64,000 nt of DNA from Chamaelirium japonicum (GCA_947650365.1 CANTAL010000208.1:123501-187500); one strand, 5' to 3'; counted from the stretch's first letter, positions 22,502 to 32,425 are shown. Notes: generated by a model not told the origin, from the letters alone. Program-made: numbers and translations.

Positions 22502-23191
22502 ATGGGGAGGAAGCTTGGCTTCACTTCTCTCTTCTTCAGAGTAAGAGACACTACAAGGTCTACTCCTCCTTCTTCTTCATGGCCGTGGCCCTCTTGCAAG
22601 CAGCCGAGGACACATTCCTTCCGCGGGGCCGGGAAGGCCGACGGCGAGGTGTTCAAGACGGTGAACTCGGTCTACTTCGACTCGGCGGAGTCGTGGTTCA
22701 CCAACTCGTCGGAGGAGTCGGGGAGCTTCTCGACGGCGTCGGAGGAGTCGAAGGGGGAGGCGGTGGAGGCGGTCATCAGCGGGCTGCGGTCGGACCGGCT
22801 GTTCTTCGAGCCGGGGGGCACGAGCTCGATACTGGGGGAGGGGAAGGCCGCGGGGGGGTTCCCTTTCAAGGAGAGCGTGGTGATGGCGATGGAGTCGAAG
22901 GACCCGTACCGCGACTTCCGGGTGTCGATGGAGGAGATGGTGGCGGCCAATGGGGTGAGGGAGTGGGAGCAGCTGGAGGAGCTGCTGGTGTGGTATCTGA
23001 GGATGAACGGGAGGAGGACCCATGGGTTCATAGTTGGGGCCTTTGTCGACTTGATTGTAGGGCTTGCTTCTCCCCCTTCGGCCTCTTCATCTTCTTCTAC
23101 TTTCTTTGAGATTGAGGAGTTGGAGGAGGAGGAGGAGGAGGAGGAGGAGGTGGTGGTGGTGGAGGAGGAGGAGGGCACTGGCTCTTGCTAA
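22502..23191 (+). CDS. OVATE family protein (OFP13/15/16/18-like transcriptional regulator)
   Basis: A complete intron-less 229-residue protein, usual for OFPs, which are plant-specific regulators that act in the nucleus, often as repressors through partners such as homeodomain proteins, and shape organs. Near the N-terminus (residues 28-41) is WPWPSCKQPRTHSF, the short motif typical of the OFP13/15/16/18 group. The OVATE domain spans about 124-186: ESVVMAMESKDPYRDFRVSM, then GVREWEQLEELLVWYLRMN and HGFIVGAFVDLIV. Residues 190-229 are a serine patch followed by an acidic run of Glu and Val encoded by a GGA-rich microsatellite at 23115-23172. The ATG at 22502 is the first in frame after the leader and is directly followed by the expected MGRKLGF start. 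Coding GC is much higher than the surroundings. It is the only feature here that looks like a working host gene. Long antisense ORFs across it are shadows of its GC-rich codon use. Confidence 0.95.
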   Translation: MGRKLGFTSLFFRVRDTTRSTPPSSSWPWPSCKQPRTHSFRGAGKADGEVFKTVNSVYFDSAESWFTNSSEESGSFSTASEESKGEAVEAVISGLRSDRLFFEPGGTSSILGEGKAAGGFPFKESVVMAMESKDPYRDFRVSMEEMVAANGVREWEQLEELLVWYLRMNGRRTHGFIVGAFVDLIVGLASPPSASSSSSTFFEIEELEEEEEEEEEVVVVEEEEGTGSC

Positions 23192-23303
23192 TTAACCTCC
23201 TTTGATCCATGATATAAACTTTTTTTGCTGCCCGTAAGCTCTAATTTATTACTTCAATGTATAAAAGTAGGTCTACACGTTTGTAGTGAACCTCAATGGT
23301 TAT

Positions 23304-23486
23304 CTCTCTCTCTCTCTCTCTCTCTCTATAACCTCTCTCTCTCTCTCTCTTTAACCTCAATGGTTCTCTCTCTCTCTAACTCTAACCTCAATGGCTCTCT
23401 CTCTAATCTCTCTTTAACCTCAATGGTTCTCTCTCTCTCTAACTCTAACCTCAATGGTTCTCTCTCTAACCTCTCTCTCTCTATAT
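23304..23486 (+). repeat. CT-rich minisatellite downstream of the OFP gene
   Basis: CTCTCT strings alternate with the word TAACCTCAATGGTTCTCTCT, which occurs at least four times (about 23350, 23384, 23415, 23448) with small variations. It lies within or just beyond the OFP 3' untranslated region. Confidence 0.8.
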
Positions 23487-24127
23487 AGTTTGGGTTCACA
23501 AGATTATTTTTGTTTGAAGTGGTTGAAGAAAAATGAACATGACAGCAGGTTTATGATTTAACAAATGAGGATGGATATTCTCCACCACCGTTATCTCAAT
23601 GTCCTTTTGCCGGTATGAGGAGGCAGTCATGTGGTGGTTGCTCTAATCCTCGGTCAATATTCAATAATGCCGTGGATGCTAAGCTTATGGTTTTCGGACA
23701 CACCTGGGACTCAGGAATCAGGACACACGCCGACGTGGCAGGCATCGGATAGCATTGACAGCACACTTTTAGATGTGCCAAGAGTTGGAGGATGCACGCC
23801 ACGTCGGTGGGTGTTCCGACCTTTTCAAGTAGGAAAGTGTGATTTGAACATAAATGGGACATACATGAGGACAAATTGCTGAGCAGCATGAGCACAGAGC
23901 GCTGGTCAATTCCCCCTCAACATTTTGTCCGAGTTGACGTCTCCTTCATTGAGAAATCCCTTTGTGTCGAGGGGGTCAATTAAGTGAAAAGTCATTTTTT
24001 TAGAAAATGATTTTGAGCTAAAGAGAGAAGCAATTTAGTTTTGCATCTGGTCCCCCCCCATTAATACTATAGAACAACAAGTCCCTCCCGCCATCAAGTT
24101 TGGCTTTTCAAACGTTCAAAAGATAAA
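23487..24127. other. Unassigned sequence
   Basis: No gene or repeat boundary was recognised between the OFP gene and the next LINE. Confidence 0.3.
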
Positions 24128-24141
24128 AATATCCCTAAACG

Positions 24142-25880
24142 TTTTTTTTTTTTGAGAACCCCTCCTCAATGGAGGGAGGGTTTGGCGGACCCCAACCAGA
24201 ATCTATTATGAATCAAGACAGTAAAGTGTTACAGAAGATATTAGCCTCCACACCTAGCTTGTCCCGCCAAGGTACAATCCAAGCATTGAAGAGAGAGATG
24301 ACAGCTCGCTTCAACATATCATGCCCTGCAGACCTGGCGTTAAAAACCCGATTATTCCTCTCTAGCCAGATGACCCACACAATAGCCATGACCAGAACAT
24401 CCCACGGTTTCCGGATCGGCATCGGAATTTGCCTCCTCCGCCAGGTAGTCCATAGGCCCTTGAGCGACCTCGGGTGAGAAGAAAGACCCGCCCGACTCTC
24501 AAAAAAGTCCCAAACTGGTCTGACAAAAGAGCACCCAAGTAGCAGATGCGAGGCCGTCTCCTCCTCCGAGCCGCAAAAAGCACACAGGGCATCCGACACC
24601 TGCGGGTGATGTCTACGCAACAGAGCCGTCTTGGTGAGAATCTTACTTCGAGAGGCGAGAAGGGAAAAAATCTGCACCTTCGAGGGGGCCTTTGACTTCC
24701 AGATTGCTCTCGATGGTCCGTGGCGCTGGCTCGTAGGGAGAAGGTGTTTGTAGAAGGAGCTGACGGAGAAGACTCCCGAGGTCGAGGCACCCCAAAGTAC
24801 CTCATCCCGAGCAATCCTGAAGGTGGCTGACCGCAGAATAGGTAGTAAATCATCCCACTCCCGACGTCCCTCCTGGTCCAACGGAGCTCCAAGCTTCACC
24901 CGCCACCTGATCCTTCCCCGCCTCCGAACTGTCTGGGAGCGAACAGAAGCTCCCTTGTTCCTCGCCTGGGAGTAGAGGGATGGAAATAGCTGCTCCAACG
25001 GTCTGTCCGATATCCAAGGATCACTCCAGAACTTAATTGCCCGACCGTCACCGAGGACAAGCGAAGTTGCCCCCCTGTAGAGATCTCTAACCTTCAAAAT
25101 GCCTCTCCAGAAGCAAGAGATCTTCCCTGAGGATCGACCCCGGGCCTGCAATGGCGAGAATCTCTTAAAATACCTTGCTAGGATGATGTCCCTCCAGGAG
25201 CCCCCGGAATTCTGCTGGAGCCGCCACCACCATTTCCCTAGCATCGAGATGTTGAATCTTCGCAAATCTAGCACTCCCAAGCCGCCCAGCCTCTTCGGAA
25301 GGCAAACCTGGTCCCACCTCATCAGATTGTATCCTCCTGCATTCTCCCCCACACCGTGCCAGAGGAAAGAGCGCCGGATTTTATCTATCCTTTCCACTAC
25401 CCAGGACGGCAGATAGTAAAAGGATAGGTAATAAGAAGGGATTGAGGATAGCACCGAGTTGACCAGCACCAGTCTACCTCCTGAAGAGAGAAACCGGCCC
25501 TTCCAACCCTCCAGTCTCCGCTCGACCTTGAGGATAAGCTGATCCCAATCCTCCCGCCGAAGTGCCCTGTCGCTAATAGGGAGCCCAAGGTACTTCATCG
25601 GTAATCTCGCCTCTTTGCAGTTCAACAGCTTAGCTAAAGCTCCACCTTTGTCCCCCGACCCGATGTAGTACAAACATGTCTTTTGAAAGTTGATTTTAAG
25701 GCCCGAAGTCAGCTCCAGACCATAGAGCAGGATCTTGAGCGAGACTAACTGAAGTGGGCAGGCCTCCGCGAATAGGAGAGAATCATCCGCGTAGTGCAAG
25801 TTAGATGTCGTCCAGCCACTTCCGCCTACTCCCCTGACCAAGCCTTCAGCATTCGCCCTCCGGACAGCCGCATCGAAGGC
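24142..25880 (-). mobile_element. 5'-truncated LINE with A tail and target duplication
   Basis: The minus-strand element ends in GAGGGGTTCTC followed by A12 (T run at 24142-24153). The target sequence AATATCCCTAAACG lies next to the tail (24128-24141) and again at 26105-26118. The latter is separated from the truncated 5' end by a 224-bp copy of downstream host sequence (25881-26104), see findings. It contains the most intact LINE ORF of the window. Confidence 0.85.
24213..25841 (-). CDS. LINE reverse transcriptase, C-terminal 542 residues, open
   Basis: An uninterrupted 542-codon frame, really the distal part of a LINE ORF2. The frame continues upstream of the first Met (AFDAAVRRANAEGL) to the truncation at 25880, so the ATG is not a natural start. 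Visible parts: the RT active-site segment LHYADDSLLF with both Asp (residues 19-20) intact; the thumb/connection LGLPISDRALRREDW and GGRLVLVNSVLSSIPSYYLS (about 88-140); the linker GDGRAIKFWSDPWISD; the zf-RVT domain (350-447) with C420, C423, H432, C437; and IVWVIWLERNNRVF near the end. The endonuclease and RT fingers/palm motifs 1-4 are missing, so it cannot retrotranspose. The open frame suggests a young insertion. Confidence 0.85.
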   Translation of the reverse strand: MVRGVGGSGWTTSNLHYADDSLLFAEACPLQLVSLKILLYGLELTSGLKINFQKTCLYYIGSGDKGGALAKLLNCKEARLPMKYLGLPISDRALRREDWDQLILKVERRLEGWKGRFLSSGGRLVLVNSVLSSIPSYYLSFYYLPSWVVERIDKIRRSFLWHGVGENAGGYNLMRWDQVCLPKRLGGLGVLDLRRFNISMLGKWWWRLQQNSGGSWRDIILARYFKRFSPLQARGRSSGKISCFWRGILKVRDLYRGATSLVLGDGRAIKFWSDPWISDRPLEQLFPSLYSQARNKGASVRSQTVRRRGRIRWRVKLGAPLDQEGRREWDDLLPILRSATFRIARDEVLWGASTSGVFSVSSFYKHLLPTSQRHGPSRAIWKSKAPSKVQIFSLLASRSKILTKTALLRRHHPQVSDALCAFCGSEEETASHLLLGCSFVRPVWDFFESRAGLSSHPRSLKGLWTTWRRRQIPMPIRKPWDVLVMAIVWVIWLERNNRVFNARSAGHDMLKRAVISLFNAWIVPWRDKLGVEANIFCNTLLS

Positions 25881-26342
25881 AACTCTACAAAAAAAAGTAT
25901 ATAGAATTTGGATTTACTTTCACAAATCATTGTAGCAATGGATACTCTTTTCGGGTAGAATGCTATTCTTGCTATGGTGAAATTAATGTAGCAACTTGTT
26001 TTAGACGAGATTTTAAAAAAAAAAAAAAATTTGCTACGGTACGCGAATTCATTGTAACTAAAAGAGTCACAATCTGAGATATAAAGAGTAACAATCTATG
26101 GTACAATATCCCTAAACGTAACTCTACAAAAAAAGTATATAGAATTTGGATTTACTTTCACAAATCATTGTAGCAATGGATACTCTTTTCGGGTAGAATG
26201 CTATTCTTGCTATGGTGAAATTAATGTAGCAACTTGTTTTAGACGAGATTTAAAAAAAAAAAAAAAATTTGCTACGGTACGCGAATTCATTGTAACTAAA
26301 AGAGTCACAATCTGAGATATAAAGAGTAACAATCTATGGTAC
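25881..26342. repeat. Two-copy direct repeat (224 bp) flanking the LINE target duplication
   Basis: 25881-26104 and 26120-26342 are nearly identical, both running from AACTCTACAAAAAAA to AACAATCTATGGTAC, and differ by about one base in homopolymers. Between them lies the 14-base LINE target duplication. The unit contains GTAGCAATGGATACTC and AAAGAGTAACAATC words shared with the MITE-like block at 57.9-58.2 kb. Confidence 0.85.
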
Positions 26343-27251
26343 AAAAAGTATCAATCTTTGGTTCAAAATCTAACAATTGCATACAAAATCTAACATTTGC
26401 TATAGTGATTTCACTATAGCAAAAAAAAAAATCGACAACATTTCTCAAACAAAAAAATTACCACAGTAGTTTCACTATAGCAAGAGTAACAATCTGACTG
26501 GAAATAGTATCCATTGCTACAGTGCTTTGTGTATGCATCCTGATTTTTTATACTTCAATTCCTTGTACGTACATGTGTATATATGGACAAAATGGGTATA
26601 GTGTGGTCTGTCCGGATTCTATATATTTTTCTACATAGTCACGTGTAGGGGCAAAATGGATACAGTAAAAACAATTGTTGCGGAGAAACCTTAGTCACAA
26701 CCGAAATGTGATCGTCGTTTACTTAAAATTGTACCTACTGCAAGGACATTAGCCACATTACCCCTATATAAAATTAATAAAATAAATAAATTAAATAAAT
26801 AAAAAACTAAAAACGGTTTTACTTTAGGTCCGGGATCCTCTGAGGTTATATTCTCATAGTATGATATAGGTGAAAGCCAAAGTTGAATCACAACCATCCA
26901 TTTCACCCACCCCAAACGGTTAATCACATTGATCAACCCGGAACGGCATTTAACCTGAGGTTATAACCTCAGAGAATCTATGCTCTTTACATTATTGGGA
27001 ACGAAATCACCCTACTTTATCAGTTTTTTTTTTTAATTAATGTGGATCCCCCCTTCACCAATCCATACAATATAAGCTCACTGTGTGCATATATTGTACG
27101 ATTTCATAAGACTAAGGTTTTTTTTTAAAAAAAAATTAGACTTAGGGTTTGTGTAGGTCAATCTCTACCATGTACAGACTCCCGGTGGGAGCTCTTGCGA
27201 GGTCTCTGGTGTCATCAAACCTGCAAAGGAAAAACCCATTAGCAAAGGTAC
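26343..27251. other. AT-rich sequence with a possible small foldback
   Basis: The first 180 bases continue TTTCACTATAGCA-type repeats. At 26832-26985 TCCTCTGAGGTTATA and the complementary TATAACCTCAGAGAAT form a loose inverted repeat about 155 bp long that may be a MITE. No gene. Confidence 0.35.
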
Positions 27252-28513
27252 AAAAGAAAATATTCCTACTATAAAGATGGATTTTGTCCTCCTTCAGTGA
27301 ATCTGAACCATCGATGATTTGCTGTGATCATGCTGAACTCCTTAAGTTTAGCTTGACAATTGCCCAAAGTACTAGAAAGGGGTCTCAAGAGTCTCTCAAA
27401 TCGAGGATTTCGGGGCCGATCTCGTCCTCCTAAAAAGGGGTCTCCAGAGTCTCTCAAATCTATCGATGCGGTTTCAGGCTCATTGTGGGCAGCGGGACGA
27501 AGGTTCGATTCTGGGAGGACCTCTGGATTGGCGAACTTCCGCTCCAGACGTTATTCTACAACCTCTACACCATGGCTCCGTTTAAGGGAGCGTCGGTTCG
27601 ATCTCAGGCCTCAGTCCGTGGGGGGATCACGGATTGGAGACCCAAGTTCATTGCCCATTCCCTCCAGAGCACCTTCCCGAGCTGGGTCAGCTGCTAAAGG
27701 TTTTGGGAGGGGTTTCTCTCTCGGAGGCCCCTGACGGAGCGGGGTGGCGGTGGACCAACTCAGTGACCTACTCTGTTCAGAGTTGCAACCGGTTCCTCAA
27801 CTTCGGAGGGATTTTCTGCCTTCCGGTCAAGGCGATCTGGAGAGCTAGATGCCCCTCTAAGAAGAAGATCTTCATGCTTCTCGCCTTCTGGAACAGGATC
27901 TTCACGAAGGTTAATTTGCTGCGGAGGAACCATCCGGGGGTGTCTGACCCTGCTTGTGGCTTGTGCGGCAGGGCGGAGGAGACTACCGACCACCTACTGC
28001 TAGGTTGCGACTTCTTGAGGTTGGTGTAGGCTCACTTCACTCGCCTCCTGGGTGCCAGATCTGCCCCGGACAGCGTCGTGAAGCTGTGGGAACCTTGGCG
28101 ACGTAGGTGTTTCAAGGGTCCTGATCGACGTGGCTAGGATATGCTCGCCATCGGGATCTCGTGGTCGATATGGCTGGAGAGGAATCGGAGGATCTTCCAG
28201 GGCAAGGCTTTGTCAACGGATAAGCTCATCCTCATGACGAGGTCGTTGATCCACCTTTGGACGTCCTGTGCTACGGCGGAAGCTAGGAGTTTTCTGTTGA
28301 ACCTTTGTAATAGCAACCCTTGAGTTGTAACCTTCCCCTCATCTTCTTTAATAAATAGGTAGGGGTCCAGGCCGAACCCCCCCTCATTCACCAAGAAGGA
28401 TTTCTCAAAAAAAAAAAAATAATAATAATTGCCCAGAGTACTAGAAGCAATGTGGATTTTGTCCTCCTTCAGTGAATCTGAACTATCCATCTTTATAGTA
28501 AGAATATTTTCTT
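27252..28513. other. Host inverted-repeat sequence split by the LINE
   Basis: Outside the LINE, AAAGAAAATATTCCTACTATAAAGATGGA (27256-27285, cited by ends) pairs with the complementary text at 28483-28515. A direct repeat GGATTTTGTCCTCCTTCAGT lies beside each (27284 and 28452). Joined without the LINE, this would be a foldback of about 200 bp, probably a MITE that served as LINE target. Confidence 0.5.
27378..28426 (+). mobile_element. 5'-truncated LINE with 20-bp target duplication
   Basis: The plus-strand remnant carries the linker GSGTKVRFWEDLWIGELPLQ (27487), the zf-RVT region (27634-28029: CPSKKKIFMLLAFWNRIF..CGLCGRAEETTDHLLLGCDF) and AIGISWSIWLERNRRIFQGK (28141-28210). The 3' UTR ends GGATTTCTC-A13. 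The target duplication is 20 bp with one mismatch (AATTGCCCAAAGTACTAGAA at 27358-27377; AATTGCCCAGAGTACTAGAA at 28427-28446). Stops and frameshifts interrupt it. A 27-bp word (AGGGGTCTC..CAAATC) is duplicated near its 5' end (27378 and 27435). It is the same family as 17640-19558. Confidence 0.9.
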
Positions 28514-29443
28514 TTATAAAAGGAAAGAACCTTGACGGAACCGAGGGGTTCCACTTAGTTGTGAGCACACGACTGAGTAGAGATGGAGCTAGGATTTTAT
28601 ATTGGGAGGGGCCAAAGCATAATAACTTCATTTGGGGTAAAAAAACATGAATCAAAATATTTTTTGTATACTAAGATTTAAGATATTTACTATATAATTT
28701 TTTTTTTAAAAAAATTGAGGGTGGGGGGCATGGCCCCCCTTGGCCCACATATATAGTTCCACCGCTATGACCGATGAAATCTGGTGCTACTCCTTTCCTC
28801 AAGAGTTTGTGGATGAGGGACGTCGGAGGCGGCGCACGACCACCGGAAACAAGCCCTATCTTTGCACGACGATCTCCCTATAGCTGTGGTCAAATGAGTG
28901 GCGTCTAGGATCAATGAGCTAAAGCTAAGTTATGTCAAGGGTGGGCTACATCGCGTGTGATCACTGTGGAGCGGCTATCACTGTGGAGTAGCTATCCTAG
29001 CTGGTTGTATTATGCTCACTACTTGTTTTGTGGTGGTTGTGGAACTGCAAGGCCTTCGGAAGAAGGCCTACGGGCGGTGGCCCAAAATAGTTCTCGTGTT
29101 ATTTGGGTTAAGGGCAACTCAACTTGCATAATAATGAATAATGCTAGTAAAAAAGCCATAGCTCTTGCAGTGGAGATCTAATTTTATTTACATTATTCAA
29201 GATTAAATACCTGAAAAATTTTCATTGATAATAAATATAATTCTAAAAAAAAAAATGAAGAAGGATTCATAAAACCAACTCACAAACAGATGGGACATGG
29301 CTTGATTGTTATGGTTATTATAAGATCAAATACTTTGTTGACATTGTAATATAATCACCAAAAACAATAACATGGGGCTAATGCCACCGAGCTTTATCCC
29401 CCGCGCACAACTAGACGAACGATAGCACATGGAACCGGTCGTA
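28447..29443. other. Unassigned; possible MITE at 28574-28770
   Basis: The block from GAGATGGAGCTAGGATTTTA to ATAGTTCCACCGCTATGA, with GGGCCAAA and complementary TTGGCCCAC near the ends, resembles a common plant repeat with loosely inverted ends. I could not define a target duplication. The remainder is unassigned. Confidence 0.35.
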
Positions 29444-29497
29444 TGTGCTCATACTACGACAAAATATCTTTGTGCTCATACTACGACAAAATATCTT
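29444..29497. repeat. Perfect 27-bp tandem duplication
   Basis: The word TGTGCTCATACTACGACAAA + ATATCTT occurs twice without a gap (29444-29470, 29471-29497). Confidence 0.9.
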
Positions 29498-29504
29498 TCC
29501 CGAA

Positions 29505-29645
29505 TGGCCAATCAGAATGACGTGTCCGGGATCATAGGGGCGTCCGTTACACCCAATCCCGATCGATGAATCGCACTTAGCCCTAAACGATACACAAAAG
29601 GATCCTGTGTTTGGATGCCACATCATCCGGGTTGAGCATTCGAGA
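29505..29645. mobile_element. Diverged MITE of family M2
   Basis: CGAATGGCCAATCAGAATGA at the left, and complement GAATGCTCAACCCGGATGAT at the right, form imperfect inverted repeats. The inner words (GATGTGGCATCC, complement) match the family at 21645-21790. Confidence 0.45.
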
Positions 29646-31470
29646 CAAACACTTGAAATAAAAAAAGGATGGAAGGTCAGCCCTTAACTCGTTCGGGGTG
29701 CGGCCGAAAGAGATTAATCTTTATGGATGCGTGTGAAGCAAAGCTTCGAATCCGGGATCCTCGGTGTCTTTTGATCAGGGACACGCTGAGCAACGCAACG
29801 AGGCCACTGCATTGTCATGTGTTCTTCCTTCCCTCATTAACAGCCTTTATTGCACGCTCCAAAGCCCTAGAATTCTTGGTGGAATTGCCGAGGTGTTAGT
29901 GAGGGCCTCGTTTTGATCCAAGAGAAACCATGTTAATATTAACAAGGTCTGACATCTTTGGACTCCTACAAAGTCTTGCAAAACCATCAGGTCATGCGAT
30001 CAACTTGAGTTTTAAGTACAAGAAATCTAACTAGCAGGGCCGACAGATGATTATTTTGACTTGAGTTTTAAGTACAAGAAATCAACTTGAGTTTTATGTA
30101 CAAAATCCGAACAATGGACAAATATGGATAAAACTGGTTAAAAATTTAAATAGGTTTGGATAAACAAATATAAATTAATTTTAATTTAGACGAGTTTGGG
30201 CACCGATCTTACCCGAACCAAGAAATATTTTGAGTATAGTGGCATACTTCCATCTCACAATTACAATCGGTCCACTAATTGGATCTTGCTCCACTACAAT
30301 GATGTAATGTTGAGTGGATCACACTTTGATCTCATTGCACTACAGTGGTGCAACGATTAGTGACACACATGTTGTCACACGACTTACACTCACACTCGTT
30401 TGAGTGCTCGACTAATCAAGTAATCCATATATAAATACAAATTCACAAAAGAGAAAGGGAAGCCTTAATCCCACACGGCTGGCACTCTTTACTCTTATTT
30501 TACTCCCTCGCTCGTCTTTATCCGGTGGTGCAGAACAATGGAGCGTTCGTCCGTGGTAACTGGCACACAATAACTATGTCCGTAGAGCATCTATGCTTCA
30601 GCATCAGATCTCATGTCGTCTCTCCCCTCCCCCATCTCGACCTGGCCATTTTTCTCCTCCCAACGTGCAGCAAGCATCATCGATTGCTTTCCGTTGATTG
30701 CAGACGTCGAGCACTATGATCGAGGCCCTTCCTCTTTTTTTCCATTTCGACATACACGGTTTCTTGTTGATTATAGCCCTTCTGATCGATGCAATCATGC
30801 GCATCCTCACTCGATGCATTGACTGCTTCCCGTTGACCTCTTAACCTAGTATGTTTCATTTTCAATCAAATGATTTCAACCTCTTAATTTTGTTTTTTTT
30901 TTTCCCATCAATATATGTTTAACAAGCATTTCTGATTGGGCAACTCATCCAACCCGTCATTTTTTTAAAAAATTGGGTAACCTGAGCAAACCGAATGAGG
31001 AAGCATAGGTTGGGGTTCCATAAATAAAACAGATTAAGATGTGTGAAGTAGGGTTCAGCATGAGCAGACCCTTCAACCCGCGCAAATCCCACCCCTAATT
31101 TTGAGTGTAAGAGGACTGATGTATCTATAGCCGTCAATCACAGGTGAGCACAATTCACCTATGTCGGGAGCCTGCCATCAAGCGGCCCAGATGGAACAAA
31201 CCTGTGCAGATGGCTAATGGGGTCACTTCTCTTTTATTTATCCAACTCAGAACCCAAAAAATGATCCCTTAGCAATTGCAAGGTGCCTTAATTTCTCATT
31301 GCATCTTCGAAATCTTTAATGAATAAATTATGGACCGGTGCAGATGCTTATTTTGAATTTATCGAAGGGGACGAGGATGAAGCCCACTAGTTAGCCACCC
31401 CATCAGTGGCAGCCGTACCTTCTAATCTATAAGAGCAATGCTATTCAACCCAAAACTTTTAGCCCTAGTA
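29646..31470. other. Unassigned sequence
   Basis: About 1.8 kb in which I see no gene with family resemblance and no bounded repeat. An ORF pair near 30525-30865 is short and has no recognisable domain. Confidence 0.3.
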
Positions 31471-31471
31471 T

Positions 31472-31600
31472 TCAACCAGAATGATGTGGCATCCAATCAC
31501 AACCCAAAACTTTTTTTTTTTGTTGAATAGTGCTGCCCACTGGAATGAGTGGCCAATAGTGCTGCCAATAGTTCCAGTGGGCAGCACTATTGGCCACTCT
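31472..31600. repeat. Foldback at the 3' end of the long LINE
   Basis: AATAGTGCTGCCCACTGGAA (31526-31545) is followed about 26 bases later by its exact complement TTCCAGTGGGCAGCACTATT (31572-31591). Flanking words GAGTGGCCAATAGTGCTGCC and GGCAGCACTATTGGCCACTC are also complementary. It replaces the conserved C-terminus of RNase H just before the A tail. The M2 MITE terminus lies immediately outside (31471-31500). Confidence 0.8.
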
Positions 31601-31922
31601 TAAAATCCACTGCACCGTAACCCCCGACAATAAATTCCAAAGCCGCAAACAGACCATAATGCTCGGGCATAACTCACCCGAACATCCTTTTCCGACAACA
31701 AGAGCATCACGAGCATCTTTCGCATCAGTCAGAAGCACTACCCTGATATCCGACCCCTTACCGATTTCCTCAAGAGCACCATGGATAGCCAGAATCTCCG
31801 CATGTAGAGACGTCGTCGCCGCAAATCGAAAAGTTGTAGCAGCACAAACCATCCCCTGTCGAGTAGATAGTGTAACATCTGCCCCAAACACAAAAGATAT
31901 TGTCTGCTTTGCCTGTGCTCGT

Positions 31923-32015
31923 ACGAGAACTTCCCAGGGCGTCACCCATCCTGGTACAACTCTCGCCCGAGCACGCTTAACTATGGAGTTCTTACAAATT
32001 CCGTAGCGATGCACG
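31923..32015 (-). ncRNA. 5S rRNA-like sequence in Cassandra 3' LTR
   Basis: This second copy matches the first but carries more changes (GAGAGTTGTACC, GTGACGCCC). Its antisense partner frame happens to be open and continues into the LINE RNase H, giving a chimeric 180-codon ORF (31472-32014) whose first about 52 residues are translated Cassandra. Confidence 0.85.
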
Positions 32016-32330
32016 GTTTTAAAACACGTCTTCTATGTTTGGGAGGAAAAATTATATAAGCAGCTCAGGATCTCCTTCTTTCCAAGCGATGTGGGGCTAA
32101 CTCATGACCTTGTACACCTCACCTCACCTCACCTCATCCATCTTGACATTCCCGCCTCAGGAGTCTTGGCTCTTGGCTATTGGATCTTGGTCGTCACAAT
32201 CCACCCCCCTTAAGGCTACACGTCCTCGTGTAGGGTTAAACCCTCCCATTGCGAGGAGAACCGGCTCTAATACCATTTTGTAACATCCGCCCCAAACACA
32301 CAAGATATTGTCCGCTTTGCCCATGCCCGC

Positions 32331-32425
32331 ACGAGAACTTCCCAGGGGGTCACCCATCCTGGTACTACTCTCGCCCGAGCACGCTTAATTACGGAGTTCT
32401 TACGAATTCCGTAGCGGTGCACGGT
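32331..32425 (-). ncRNA. 5S rRNA-like sequence in Cassandra 5' LTR
   Basis: Minus-strand text includes TTAAGCGTGCTCGGGCGAGA, GTAGTACCAGGATGGGTGAC and CCCTGGGAAGTTCTCGTG, matching the box A, intermediate element and box C of the plant 5S internal promoter with few changes. The 5' part of 5S is replaced by unrelated text. In Cassandra elements such copies can be transcribed by RNA polymerase III. This is not a ribosomal 5S gene. Confidence 0.9.

Noticed and set aside
22577..23178. Long antisense and alternate-frame ORFs (148-176 codons) across the OFP gene
   Set aside because: They arise from the GC-rich codon use of the OFP gene; none has a domain, and the sense frame has a clear OVATE domain.
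29444..29497. CRISPR-like direct repeats
   Set aside because: A gapless two-copy tandem duplication in plant DNA, with no spacers.
29700..29770. tRNA-like patch with CTTCGAATCCGGGATCC
   Set aside because: No matching acceptor stem or A box; chance similarity is likely.
31923..32425. Genuine 5S ribosomal RNA genes
   Set aside because: Only the internal-promoter part of 5S is conserved, and both copies lie inside LTRs with Cassandra architecture.
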